From Gordonia sihwensis NBRC 108236 (GTDB lineage Bacteria; Actinomycetota; Actinomycetes; Mycobacteriales; Mycobacteriaceae), in the NCBI RefSeq assembly GCF_000333035.1, contig NZ_BANU01000016.1, forward strand, positions 89,443 through 153,442: a stretch of DNA of 64,000 bases, written 5' to 3'. Below are positions 37,817-46,518 of the stretch, one piece after another. How positions within the stretch are numbered: position 1 is the first letter of the stretch; each line of letters starts with the position of its first letter. Made by a program: the position numbers and the translations under genes. The notes beneath the pieces are model-generated. The model saw only the letters and a program-made list of their open reading frames with translations. It did not search any database and had not been told where the DNA came from.

Positions 37817-38790
37817 TGGGTCCGGCTCGGCCATTGCACGGGAAGGTCGGCGCGGACGATCTGCTGATCCTCCTCGCAGTCGCACGCAACGGTTCCATCA
37901 CCGGCGCCGCGGCCCGCCTCGACGTCGATCACTCGACAGTGAGTCGACACATCGCGCGGATGGAGAGAAAGGTGGGACGGCGGCTGTTCGACCGATCACC
38001 GAACCGATGGCAGCTCACGGAGACGGGACGCCGGCTGCGGGCTATCGGAGAACGGATTGAACACAGCATCGACGATGCGGTCCGGGTCGTCGACTCAGAC
38101 CCCGGGGACGGAGTGTGCGGACCCGTACGCCTCCTCACTCCCGATGCCTTCGGTTCGTACCTGGCCCCGCATGCGCTCGCATCGGCACTGCGCAAGCACG
38201 GATCGCTGCGGATCGAGTTGCTCACGTCGACCACCCAACTTGATCTGCGCAATTGCGAGTACGACGTCGCCGTCTCGTTGGAACCGCCTCCCTCGCGCGC
38301 GGTCGTCTCTCGGAGCCTGTGCACCTATTCCTTGGGGCTGTTCGCGTCCGTGGAGTACATGGCGACGCACGGTCCGATCGCCGGAATCGAGGATCTGCGG
38401 GCGCACCCTCTCGTCTACTACCTCGACGGCTGCCTCGATATCGCCGCTCTGCGAGTACTGGACGGCCTCCTGCCCGGCGTATGCCCGCGGGTGCAGTCGA
38501 ACAGCGTCGGCGCTCAGATTCAGTCGGTCCTCGCCGGTCACGGCATCGGATTGCTTCCGAACTACGCCACCTCATTCCATCCGGGCCTCGTGCCCGTGCT
38601 GCCCGACTGTGTCGCGGTCGGACAGCAGTACTGGATCGTCGTGCCTTCGGCGGTTCAGCGGGCGCCCCACGTCCGCGTCGTCGTGGACGCCCTGATCGAG
38701 AGGCTGTCCGGGCATCTCGACCCCTCATCCGCGTCCCCTGGCCAAAGTCCCTTCACACAAGGAGTTCTCCTCAGCGATGTCCGAATATGA
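37816..38790 (+). CDS. LysR family transcriptional regulator
   Basis: A 324-residue LysR regulator. The helix-turn-helix is GSITGAAARLDVDHSTVSRH at about residues 27-46, followed by the linker helix and a substrate-binding domain (VRLLTPDAFGSYLAPHAL, VSLEPPPSRAVVSRSL, VLAGHGIGLLPNYA). The ATG at 37816 shares a base with the previous stop. Its last 14 bp overlap the hydratase gene, whose ribosome site lies inside it. It is in the same direction as its likely targets rather than divergent, which is less usual for LysR. Confidence 0.88.
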   Translation: MGPARPLHGKVGADDLLILLAVARNGSITGAAARLDVDHSTVSRHIARMERKVGRRLFDRSPNRWQLTETGRRLRAIGERIEHSIDDAVRVVDSDPGDGVCGPVRLLTPDAFGSYLAPHALASALRKHGSLRIELLTSTTQLDLRNCEYDVAVSLEPPPSRAVVSRSLCTYSLGLFASVEYMATHGPIAGIEDLRAHPLVYYLDGCLDIAALRVLDGLLPGVCPRVQSNSVGAQIQSVLAGHGIGLLPNYATSFHPGLVPVLPDCVAVGQQYWIVVPSAVQRAPHVRVVVDALIERLSGHLDPSSASPGQSPFTQGVLLSDVRI

Positions 38791-39553
38791 CACTCTTACT
38801 CTCGCCGTCGGCGATGACCGCGTGGCCCTTCTGACTCTGAATCGGCCCACGGCGCTCAACGCGTTGAGCTCGCAGATGATGCGGGAATTCACCGAGGCTC
38901 TCGACGAGGTGACACGCGCTGACGCTCGCGTCCTGGTACTCACAGGGGCCGGGCGGGCGTTCGCCGCAGGCGCCGACATCGCCGAGATGCGCGATCGCAC
39001 GTTCGGAGAGATGACCGACGCCGACCATCTCTCCGCTTGGGAGCGGCTCGCAGCACTGCGTATTCCCACGATCGGTGCGGTCAACGGGTTCGCGCTCGGT
39101 GGCGGTTGCGAGATCGCCATGATGTGCGATCTTCTGTTCGCCGGTGAGGGCGCTTCGTTCGGACAGCCCGAGATCGCACTCGGGATAATCCCCGGCATCG
39201 GCGGAACGCAGCGGCTGACTCGCGTGGTGGGCAAGCCACAGGCGATGGATCTGATCCTCACCGGGCGTCGGATAGATGCCGATGAGGCCTTCCGTCTGGG
39301 TCTGGTCAGCCGTGTGGTACCCGACGACGAGGTTCTCGACTCGGCGATGACCGCCGCACGTCAGATCGCCGGCTTCTCCTCGAGGGCGGTCCGGGCGGCC
39401 AAGGAATGCGTGCTGCGCGCTGATCAGACATCGCTCTCCGAAGGTCTCCTCTTCGAACGCCGGTGGTTCCACTCGTTGTTCGCATTCGCAGACCAGACAG
39501 AAGGCATGACAGCGTTCCTCGACAAGCGTCCGGCGAGGTTCAGTGATGACTGA
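38777..39553 (+). CDS. Enoyl-CoA hydratase (probable 3-hydroxypropionyl-CoA dehydratase)
   Basis: A 258-residue crotonase. Oxyanion loops are AFAAGADIAEM and ALGGGCEIAMMCD; both catalytic glutamates are present (Glu112 in GGGCE, Glu132 in GQPEIALGIIPG), so it is competent for hydration or dehydration. The neighbours are a PrpE-like CoA ligase and an acrylyl-CoA reductase, which makes conversion of 3-hydroxypropionyl-CoA to acryloyl-CoA the best fit. It overlaps both LysR (14 bp) and the ligase (8 bp). Confidence 0.85.
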   Translation: MSEYDTLTLAVGDDRVALLTLNRPTALNALSSQMMREFTEALDEVTRADARVLVLTGAGRAFAAGADIAEMRDRTFGEMTDADHLSAWERLAALRIPTIGAVNGFALGGGCEIAMMCDLLFAGEGASFGQPEIALGIIPGIGGTQRLTRVVGKPQAMDLILTGRRIDADEAFRLGLVSRVVPDDEVLDSAMTAARQIAGFSSRAVRAAKECVLRADQTSLSEGLLFERRWFHSLFAFADQTEGMTAFLDKRPARFSDD

Positions 39554-41516
39554 CAATCGTCCATCCCAGGGCAACGAGCCCGATCGATACACGCGCGCAG
39601 CCGCCGACGCGGCACACGACCTCGGCCAGTTCTGGTTATCGGCGGCGCGTGACATCGACTGGGAGAACCGGCCACGTGATCCGTTCCATGAGAGGACCGA
39701 CGGCACCGCCGACTGGTTTCCCGGCGCGAGCATCAACACGGCCTACAACGCGCTCGATCGTCATGTCGCCGCAGGGAACGGTGACCGTGCTGCGCTCGTA
39801 TATGTCTCACCGCTGACTGGCCGCGAAGAGACCATCACCTACGCACACCTGCTCGACGACGTCCGCCGTGCCGCGGGCGCGCTGAGCCGACTCGGGGTCG
39901 GCGTGGGAGATCGCGTCCTGGTCTACTTGCCGATGATCCCGGAGGCGGTGGTCACGATGCTGGCCTGCGCCCGACTGGGCGCGGTGCACGCGGTGGTCTT
40001 CGGGGGCTTCGGGTCCGCCGAACTGGCCGTACGGATCGACGATGCGCGGCCGACCGTGATCGTCACCGCGACCGGGGGCTTGGAGCCGGGACGAACGGTC
40101 CCGTACTTGCCGTTGCTCGATGCGGCGCTGGAGGAGGCCGGCCACTGTCCGCGGCACGTCATCGTCGTCGATCGGCCGGAAGTTCCTCCGCCCCCAGACA
40201 GGGTCGTCGTCTGGCCCGCGGACGAATGGGCCGAGCACGACTGGGGAGAGTTGCTGGCCTCGGCCGGACCAGTCGACCCGGTGCCGGTGCCCTCCGCGGC
40301 CCCGCTGTACATCCTCTATACGTCGGGCACCACTGGACTGCCGAAGGGAGTAGTCCGTGACAACGGTGGCCATGCGGTTGCCATGGCGTGGTGCATGCGT
40401 CATGTCTACGGCGTGGAGCCGGGGGACGTGGTCTTCGCCGCCAGCGACATCGGATGGGTGGTGGGCCACTCATTCATCGTCTACGGCCCCCTCATCGTGG
40501 GTGCGACGACTGTACTGTTCGAAGGCAAACCGGTGGGGACGCCCGACGCCGGTGCGTTCTGGGACATCGTCGAACGGTATCGGGTCAACGTGCTCCTCAC
40601 CGCACCGACCGCGATGCGTGCTGTTCGGCGCGAGGACCCGAATGGAACCATGCTCGCCGAGCGCGATCTGTCCAGCCTGCGCGGCTTGTTCCTGGCCGGG
40701 GAGCGTCTCGATCCGGACACTCAGCGCTGGTTGGGTGAGGTGCAGTCGTCTCCGGTCATCAACAACTGGTGGCAGACCGAGACCGGATGGCCTGTGATAT
40801 CGAATTTCCTCGGTCTGACGTACTACGAACCCCGTCCGGGTTCGTCGACCAAGCCCGTTCCCGGCTTCACTGTGGAGATCCTGGGACCCGACGGCGATCC
40901 GGTTCCCCAGGGCCGAGAAGGAGCAGTGTGTCTGCGTCTCCCGCTGCCTCCAGGCGCACTGATCGGCATATGGGGTGATGAGGGCCGACTGGCGCAGACC
41001 TATCTGACGGAACATCCCGGCTTCTACAGTTCCGGCGACGGAGGCTGTATCGACGCCGATGGTTACGTCTACATCTTGGGCCGGACCGACGATGTCATGA
41101 ACGTCGCCGGCCATCGAATGTCGTCCGGGCAGATAGAGGCCGCGATCTCAGAGCACCCTGGTGTGGCCGAGTGCGCGGTCGTCGGAGTCCGCGACGAGCT
41201 GAAGGGTCAGCGCCCGCACGCGATTCTGGTGCCGGCCATCGACTACACGGACCGGACAGGCGAATTGCAGAGTGATGTTGCGACGCTGGTGCGCAACAGA
41301 GTCGGTCCGATCGCATCGCTCGGCGGAGTCCACGTAGTCGGCGCACTCCCGAAGACCCGGTCGGGCAAGATCGTTCGCCGCTGCCTTCGCCAGCTACTCG
41401 ACGGCGCAGATCCAGATGTCCCACCCACGATCGAGAACCCGGCCGTCGTCGCCGATCTCGTACGAATTCTCGATACGCGGCGCGCGAATGACCCAGCACG
41501 CCGCGGCAACACCTAA
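39546..41516 (+). CDS. prpE: PrpE-like acyl-CoA synthetase (propionyl/3-hydroxypropionyl type)
   Basis: A 656-residue AMP-forming ligase of the acetyl/propionyl-CoA synthetase group. The N-terminal cap has WFPGASINTAYNALDRHV, the P-loop is YILYTSGTTGLPKG (about 256-269), then VRDNGGHAVAMAW and the group-typical FEGKPVGTPDAGAFW; A5 is NNWWQTETGWPV, and the A10 lysine is in RSGKIVRR (about 604). The phrase GTPDAGAFW marks the PrpE/ACSS3 branch rather than Acs. ATG at 39546 (an in-frame GTG precedes it). In this operon it probably makes 3-hydroxypropionyl-CoA or propionyl-CoA. Confidence 0.88.
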   Translation: MTDNRPSQGNEPDRYTRAAADAAHDLGQFWLSAARDIDWENRPRDPFHERTDGTADWFPGASINTAYNALDRHVAAGNGDRAALVYVSPLTGREETITYAHLLDDVRRAAGALSRLGVGVGDRVLVYLPMIPEAVVTMLACARLGAVHAVVFGGFGSAELAVRIDDARPTVIVTATGGLEPGRTVPYLPLLDAALEEAGHCPRHVIVVDRPEVPPPPDRVVVWPADEWAEHDWGELLASAGPVDPVPVPSAAPLYILYTSGTTGLPKGVVRDNGGHAVAMAWCMRHVYGVEPGDVVFAASDIGWVVGHSFIVYGPLIVGATTVLFEGKPVGTPDAGAFWDIVERYRVNVLLTAPTAMRAVRREDPNGTMLAERDLSSLRGLFLAGERLDPDTQRWLGEVQSSPVINNWWQTETGWPVISNFLGLTYYEPRPGSSTKPVPGFTVEILGPDGDPVPQGREGAVCLRLPLPPGALIGIWGDEGRLAQTYLTEHPGFYSSGDGGCIDADGYVYILGRTDDVMNVAGHRMSSGQIEAAISEHPGVAECAVVGVRDELKGQRPHAILVPAIDYTDRTGELQSDVATLVRNRVGPIASLGGVHVVGALPKTRSGKIVRRCLRQLLDGADPDVPPTIENPAVVADLVRILDTRRANDPARRGNT

Positions 41517-41531
41517 TTCCAGGAGGAATAC

Positions 41532-42533
41532 ATGTCCACTTTCCAGGCCCTCACGGCCGTTCTCGACGAGGACTCGATCCGCGCAGAGTTCGCCGACCGC
41601 GAGCGGCAGCCCCTTAGTCCAGGCGACCTGCGTCTCGAGATCGCCTATTCGAGTGTGAACTTCAAAGACGCTCTCGCATTCGCGCCTCGCGGGGGAGTGG
41701 TCCGCAACTACCCGATCGTCCCGGGAATCGATATCGCAGGTGTGGTCACCGAGTCGGCGTCACCAGACTTCGCGGTCGGCGACCACGTGATCGCCCATGG
41801 TTACGAGATCGGCACCGCTCGCGATGGTGGTTACGCTCAGGAATCTGTGGTTCCGGCCGACTGGGCGGTGAAGCTGGAGACCCTGACATTGCGCGAGGCC
41901 GCCACGATCGGCACCGCGGGTTTCACTGCTGCGATGAGCGTTGCCGCAATTCTCGACTGGGGCGTCGCGCCTGCTTCGGGGCCGGTGATTGTCACCGGCG
42001 CCACCGGTGGAGTGGGTTCGGCGAGTATCGATCTGCTGGCCGCAAAGGGATTCGACGTGGTCGCGTCGACGGGGAAGTCGACAGAGGCAGACCGTTTGCG
42101 CGCATACGGCGCGAGTGAGGTCATCGGTCGTCTGCCCTTGGATCCGGACGCTAAGCCGCGCCCCCTCGGCCGTGCGCGGTGGGCCGCGGCGGTGGACTGC
42201 GTCGGGGGCGCCACGCTGGCCGACATTCTCAGTACCACTCACTACGGAGGCGTGGTCGCGGCCAGCGGACTGACGGGCGGCGCCCAGCTCAGTACCACGG
42301 TCATGCCGTTCATTCTGCGCGGAGTCGGCCTTCTCGGCATCGACTCGGTGCAGATGCCGATCGATCGTCGGCGTGCACTGTGGCGTCGGATCGAAACCGA
42401 ATTGAAGCCGCGCAACCTGGACTCGATCGGAGTCGGTGTGCACATCGGGGAAGTGCCGGACGTCGTCGAACGCCTGCGTCGAGGTGAGTTCACCGGACGC
42501 GCGGTGATCGACATGAGCCGGGGGTGGCCGTGA
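41532..42533 (+). CDS. acuI: AcuI/YhdH-type acrylyl-CoA reductase (NADPH)
   Basis: A 333-residue medium-chain dehydrogenase without zinc ligands. The family features are YSSVNFKDALAFA, VPGIDIAGVV, GTAGFTAAMSV, the nucleotide site GATGGVGSASIDLLAAKG, and FILRGVGLLGIDSVQMP. AcuI reduces acryloyl-CoA to propionyl-CoA and protects against this reactive thioester. A CCAGGAGGAA site precedes the ATG, 15 bp after the ligase gene. The order hydratase, ligase, reductase is that needed to turn 3-hydroxypropionate into propionyl-CoA. Confidence 0.88.
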   Translation: MSTFQALTAVLDEDSIRAEFADRERQPLSPGDLRLEIAYSSVNFKDALAFAPRGGVVRNYPIVPGIDIAGVVTESASPDFAVGDHVIAHGYEIGTARDGGYAQESVVPADWAVKLETLTLREAATIGTAGFTAAMSVAAILDWGVAPASGPVIVTGATGGVGSASIDLLAAKGFDVVASTGKSTEADRLRAYGASEVIGRLPLDPDAKPRPLGRARWAAAVDCVGGATLADILSTTHYGGVVAASGLTGGAQLSTTVMPFILRGVGLLGIDSVQMPIDRRRALWRRIETELKPRNLDSIGVGVHIGEVPDVVERLRRGEFTGRAVIDMSRGWP

Positions 42534-43384
42534 TGGAACTGCTGAACGCATCGGTACCGCGCCTGGAGCCCGGTCGGGTGAAAGTGCGCGCCGCACGCCG
42601 TGGCGAGTTGCTCGAGGGCGACGGACTGCTGTCGTGGTTCGTCAGCCAGGACGGAAGCATCTCCCTGGTACACAACTTCACCCCGACCACCCTCCGTGAC
42701 GACACGCTGGTGGGCGCGCTCTCCTCGTTGGTCGACATCGGGGCTCTGGCGGGACAGGCCGAGTTCGAAGCGGCGGCCGTGGAGATCATCCAGACGTCCG
42801 GCCCTACGGCGTCGCAAGGATGGAAGGCCTTCTACGACAACACCCTTCGCAGTCTCAGTGACGGCACAGCGGCCTTCGCACCGATCCACCGACGTGCGCG
42901 GTCGCTCGTCGAGGGCGAATCGGTTCTCGAGGTCGGCAGTTGCTTCGGCTTTCTCGCTATCCAGTTCGCGCGGGACGGCAGAGCCGTCTCCGCATGCGAT
43001 GTGAGTCCCGGTGCGATCTCGTTGTTGGACGACGCGTCGCGTCGGTACGGGCTGAGCGTGAACTGTGAAGTCGCAGACGCGACTGCACTGCCTTATCCGA
43101 GCGCGAGCGTCGACACGGTGACTCTGATCCACCTCCTCGAGCACCTGGAGTCGGCAGAGGTGCTCGCCGCGGTCTCCGAGGCCCTCCGAGTCGCTCGCCG
43201 CACGGTGGTCATTGCGGTGCCTCTCGAAGAGACGCCGAGCGAGCACTTCGGTCACCGGCAACGGGTCACGATGGAGACGCTTCATTCGTGGGCAGATCAG
43301 GTCGCACACGCAGGAGCGGAGGTATTCGCCGATCATGGCGGCTGGTTGGTGCTGAGGCCTGTTTCGGAACCAGTCCAGTCCTGA
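42533..43384 (+). CDS. mftM: SAM-dependent methyltransferase, probable MftM
   Basis: A 283-residue class I methyltransferase coupled to acuI (TGATG). The SAM site is VLEVGSCFGFLAIQFA, followed by AVSACDVSPGAISLLDDA, VNCEVADATALPYPSASVD and LIHLLEHLESAEVLAAVSEA. An N-terminal domain of about 130 residues (GLLSWFVSQDGSISLVHNF; SQGWKAFYDNTLRSL) precedes it. As far as I recall, this two-part build and the GSCFGF form of motif I resemble the mycofactocin oligosaccharide methyltransferase MftM. The NDMA-type alcohol dehydrogenase in the cluster supports that. A quinone or other small-molecule methyltransferase is the alternative. Confidence 0.55.
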   Translation: MELLNASVPRLEPGRVKVRAARRGELLEGDGLLSWFVSQDGSISLVHNFTPTTLRDDTLVGALSSLVDIGALAGQAEFEAAAVEIIQTSGPTASQGWKAFYDNTLRSLSDGTAAFAPIHRRARSLVEGESVLEVGSCFGFLAIQFARDGRAVSACDVSPGAISLLDDASRRYGLSVNCEVADATALPYPSASVDTVTLIHLLEHLESAEVLAAVSEALRVARRTVVIAVPLEETPSEHFGHRQRVTMETLHSWADQVAHAGAEVFADHGGWLVLRPVSEPVQS

Positions 43385-43400
43385 CAGTCCTCCGGCCGGC

Positions 43401-44024
43401 CTAACGGCGACCGAGCACGATCAAGTCGAACTCGCTTCGGGTCTCCCGCGGCAACTGGGCGTTCCGGATCGCGGATTCGACGATCGCGTCGCACAGATCC
43501 TTGAGCTTGATGTTCTCCTGTTGTGATCGCCAGCGCAGCACGTCGAAGGCGTGCTCGGCGGTGACCCCGTAGACCACCATCAGCATCCCCTTGGCCTGCT
43601 CGATGGTGGCGTGCGACTGCCGGAAGTCTTCGATGTGCGCGGCCACCTCGGCGCGGACGGTCTCGTCGGGAACGGTGACGTCGACGTAGTAGCCCTCCGT
43701 GCCGATCGGAGTTCCCGACCCGCCGTCGAAGGTACGGCCGATCACGGTCACATCATGGACTCGCCCCTGCACGTCGATGATTCGGTGGCGGCTGGACAGG
43801 TGCGTGTGTTCCCGGTGCACCCGGGTCAGTTGGTATTCGAAGGCACCGCGGTCGTCGGGGTGCTTATGACTGATGATGAGTTCCGTGGTCGGTTTCACGC
43901 TGCCGGGCCGATAACCGTGCATGCGAGCCACCTCGTCGGACCATTCCCATTCGTCGGTCGCGAACAGATACCGGAAACTGCCGACCCGGGAGTCCTGGGA
44001 GTGCTCAGTGGTGTCCCCGGTCAT
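43401..44024 (-). CDS. PAS-ANTAR domain regulator
   Basis: A 207-residue two-domain protein. Residues about 15-125 are a PAS fold (GSFRYLFATDEWEWSDEVARMHGY, HKHPDDRGAFEYQL, HRIIDVQGRVHDVTVIG). Residues about 140-195 are an ANTAR domain (RQSHATIEQAKGMLMVVYG, AFDVLRWRSQQENIKLKDL), which binds paired RNA hexaloops and prevents termination. The start is the ATG at 44024 after GAAGGGG. It is convergent with mftM and close to the sigma-factor operon. The signal sensed is unknown. Confidence 0.87.
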   Translation of the reverse strand: MTGDTTEHSQDSRVGSFRYLFATDEWEWSDEVARMHGYRPGSVKPTTELIISHKHPDDRGAFEYQLTRVHREHTHLSSRHRIIDVQGRVHDVTVIGRTFDGGSGTPIGTEGYYVDVTVPDETVRAEVAAHIEDFRQSHATIEQAKGMLMVVYGVTAEHAFDVLRWRSQQENIKLKDLCDAIVESAIRNAQLPRETRSEFDLIVLGRR

Positions 44025-44147
44025 CACAGCCCCTTCTCGGGTTGCGGTCCGCGCACGCACGAAGCGTTTGGCGACCCAATCATTCGGATGCGAACGATGT
44101 GAGTTCAACATCTACCACGCGGACGGGGCTCGTACCCGGCGTCGGCG

Positions 44148-44441
44148 TCAGTCGGCGCCGGGGCGGACCGTCACGACGTCGTCGTCGACGGAGACGACGT
44201 CGCACCACGGGATCAGCCGGGACCCGCGCTCGCGCCACCTCAAGAGCCGCGCGATGATCGACGGCCGCACGCCGTCGAACCGGTACGAGCCGAAGAACGA
44301 GGCTCGAGGCCGCCGGCCGACGACGAGTCCGGCGATCAGCAATGCGCCGCCGTCGTCCTCCCGCAGGCGCACATCCATCACCTGTCCGATCGATCGGCCG
44401 TCGCACCGGACCTGCGCGCCGAGGAGTGTCGAGGCCCTCAT
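44148..44441 (-). CDS. PRC-barrel-like protein 2
   Basis: A 97-residue protein starting at 44441 after GGAGG. The segment LLGAQVRCDGRSIGQVMDVRL is a PRC-barrel start (strand, turn, G-x-V-x-DV), and SRLIPWCDVVSVDDDVVTV closes the barrel. The middle is Arg-rich (SIIARLLRWRERG). It is the last gene of the sigma-factor/Nramp operon, overlapping the first PRC-like gene by four bases. Confidence 0.7.
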   Translation of the reverse strand: MRASTLLGAQVRCDGRSIGQVMDVRLREDDGGALLIAGLVVGRRPRASFFGSYRFDGVRPSIIARLLRWRERGSRLIPWCDVVSVDDDVVTVRPGAD

Positions 44442-44791
44442 CGCCGGCCTCCGGAGCCGGGGATGCGGGAGACGATCTGATCGCGGAACCACCGCTCGGG
44501 CCAATTCGAGAGCAGGTCCTCTCCGCTGCCGGTCAGCTCGACCGTCACTCCCACGTCGGCGATCGCCTCCGCCGGGATCGATTCCAGCGCGGTGGTGTCC
44601 GGTGTTTGCGCCACCAGCCGGTCGAGCAGGGCCCGCCCGGTGAGCAGGGCCACCACTCGTGGCGTCTGCCCACCGGGCGACATGTCGAACTCCACGTCGT
44701 CGACCACACCCACCGGCACGCCGTCACAGTCGATGATCTGGCGATCGAGGAGATGCACCCGTAGATCGAGGGTGCGTTCGGAGTCCGTCAT
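44438..44791 (-). CDS. PRC-barrel-like protein 1
   Basis: A 117-residue protein. LRVHLLDRQIIDCDGVPVGVVDDVEF is the PRC-barrel pattern (in pieces HLLDRQIIDCDG and VGVVDDVEF), with a second strand group PRVVALLTG and the closing ADVGVTVELTG. It overlaps the Nramp gene (stop at 44788) and the next PRC-like gene by four bases each, so all three are co-translated. It may be a cytosolic partner of the transporter. Confidence 0.72.
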   Translation of the reverse strand: MTDSERTLDLRVHLLDRQIIDCDGVPVGVVDDVEFDMSPGGQTPRVVALLTGRALLDRLVAQTPDTTALESIPAEAIADVGVTVELTGSGEDLLSNWPERWFRDQIVSRIPGSGGRR

Positions 44792-46029
44792 CGGCCCGCT
44801 CCCGTCGCGATCATCAACGGGATCGCCGCCGCCGACGCCACGAGGACGACGCCGAGGAAGATCAGGCCGAAGAAGTTGGTGACCCGGCCGTTCACTTGGT
44901 CGCCCATGTACTCGGGATCGTTGGCCACCACGAGGATCGGCAGATAGGTCAGCGGCAGTGCCACCGCGGAGAAGACCACCGAGTACTCGGTGACGGCGAT
45001 CGGATCGACGCCGGTGGCGAGAATCGCCGCGGCGATGAGGATGAACACGCCGATGGTCACGTGGAATCGGGCGGCCTCGCGCGGCGGGCGGGACGCCCCC
45101 CACGACCACCCGGCGTACTGGGCCAGTGCGTAACCGGTCGACAGGGCCGTCTCGAGTGCGGCGCCAGTGGTCGCTGCGAGGATTCCGACCAGCGCGAAGC
45201 CGACTGCGACCAGGCCCCCGGCCTGCGCCACCGGAAGCATCAGTGCCGACAGGGAGTCGACCTCGACCGACATCGGCTGGAAGGCCACCGCAGTGACACC
45301 CATGATCGCGAGGGCGCCGAGACCGCCGAGCGGGAATCCGACGAAGACGTTCAGCCGCATGCGCCGCAAGTCGCGGGCTCCCCAGCGTTCCTCGACACCG
45401 CCCGACGAGAAGAAGAAGACTTCGTACGGTGTCATCGCGGCGCCGAACAGCGCGATGGCGTAGTACCAGTACGTCGGAACCGTCTCGTCCTGCGGCACGG
45501 CGGGAACCAGATCGCCGGCGAGCTCCGGCGCCGGCCGCAACAGGAAGAAGACGACGGCGAAGACCATCAGGAACAGTCCGAGCAGACCGGTGACGTTCTC
45601 CATCGCCGAATACTTCGCTCGCCAGAGGATGATCCAGACCCCGAAGGCTGCGACCGGGATCCAGAGGAAGGGCGCCACACCGCTGACCAGCTGCAGAACC
45701 AGCGCGATGCCGCCCAGTTCGGCCGTGAGTGTGAGACCGGTGACCGCCAGCGAGGCGAGCAGGTTGAGCCCGCCGACTCGAGGTCCGAGCCGCTCGCGAA
45801 TGATCTCGAACGTCGCCCGGCCGCTGCACGCCACCACTCGCCCCGACATCTCGGCGAACAGGATGATGCCGACCACGCCCACCGGAACCACCCACGCGAG
45901 AGACAGACCGAACCGCGAGCCGACCACTCCGTCGGTGACGATGTCGCCGATGTCGAGAAACCCACCGATCGCGGTGAGGATCCCGAGTGACGCGGACGTG
46001 ATGCGAATCTTGTTCTGCTGCAACATCAT
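44788..46029 (-). CDS. Nramp-family divalent metal transporter, non-canonical
   Basis: A 413-residue membrane protein with about eleven segments of the Nramp/MntH fold. The helix-1 metal motif, DPGN in classical Nramps, reads Asp26-Ile-Gly-Asp29 (GGFLDIGDIVTD). The helix-6 motif, MPH in classical members, reads AAMTPYEVFFF near residue 200. Both changes touch the metal site, so the substrate may not be Mn/Fe; Nramp-related Mg transporters show altered motifs at these places. It overlaps the lipoprotein stop by four bases and the PRC-like start by four. Confidence 0.82.
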   Translation of the reverse strand: MMLQQNKIRITSASLGILTAIGGFLDIGDIVTDGVVGSRFGLSLAWVVPVGVVGIILFAEMSGRVVACSGRATFEIIRERLGPRVGGLNLLASLAVTGLTLTAELGGIALVLQLVSGVAPFLWIPVAAFGVWIILWRAKYSAMENVTGLLGLFLMVFAVVFFLLRPAPELAGDLVPAVPQDETVPTYWYYAIALFGAAMTPYEVFFFSSGGVEERWGARDLRRMRLNVFVGFPLGGLGALAIMGVTAVAFQPMSVEVDSLSALMLPVAQAGGLVAVGFALVGILAATTGAALETALSTGYALAQYAGWSWGASRPPREAARFHVTIGVFILIAAAILATGVDPIAVTEYSVVFSAVALPLTYLPILVVANDPEYMGDQVNGRVTNFFGLIFLGVVLVASAAAIPLMIATGAGR

Positions 46030-46514
46030 CGACCACCACTGACGTCTTCGGACAGCGTGTCGAGGCCGGATGCGACCCGCTCGAGTCGACGTTGCGCGGA
46101 CTTCGCGGCGGCGGATCCCGGGTCGCCGAGCAGCACGCCGCGAGCCGCCACCGCGGCTTCGACCGACGAGGCCAGAGCCGCGTGCACTCGCGCCCGGACC
46201 CGTTCGTCATCGGCCGACTCGACCTTCAGCGCGACGATGATCCCCTGGGCTTCGAGCGCATGCGAGACGGCGTCGTCGAGCACGACGCGGGCGGTGGGGC
46301 GCAGCAGGTTCCGCTGATTCCACTCGTTGATTCCCCAGGCTGCGGTCAGCACCGCCGACCTCGAGCTGCGCAGCGATTCGGCGAACTCACCCGCCGGTCC
46401 TCCCGGAGCACTGGCGCAGGCGCAGATCCCTACCGCGGTCACGATCGCGCAGACGGCTGCCACCGTGCGCCGCGCAGTCCTCCGCCGTCGTGACGGCGTA
46501 CCGGTCACCGGCAC
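46026..46514 (-). CDS. Putative lipoprotein
   Basis: A 162-residue protein with an Arg-rich N-terminus, a hydrophobic stretch (TVAAVCAIVTAVGICACAS) and a possible lipobox ending at a Cys (VGICAC), followed by a helical, Ala-rich domain (SRSAVLTAAWGINEWNQRNLL, ARVVLDDAVSHALEAQGIIV). GTG start, 4 bp after the sigma-factor stop, and overlapping the Nramp start. The helical domain has no family that I recognise. Confidence 0.7.
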   Translation of the reverse strand: MPVTGTPSRRRRTARRTVAAVCAIVTAVGICACASAPGGPAGEFAESLRSSRSAVLTAAWGINEWNQRNLLRPTARVVLDDAVSHALEAQGIIVALKVESADDERVRARVHAALASSVEAAVAARGVLLGDPGSAAAKSAQRRLERVASGLDTLSEDVSGGR

Positions 46515-46518
46515 CCGT

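Noticed and set aside
36434..37885. A 483-residue minus-strand reading frame
   Set aside because: Antisense to the alcohol dehydrogenase end and the membrane-protein gene; no ribosome site, no domain.
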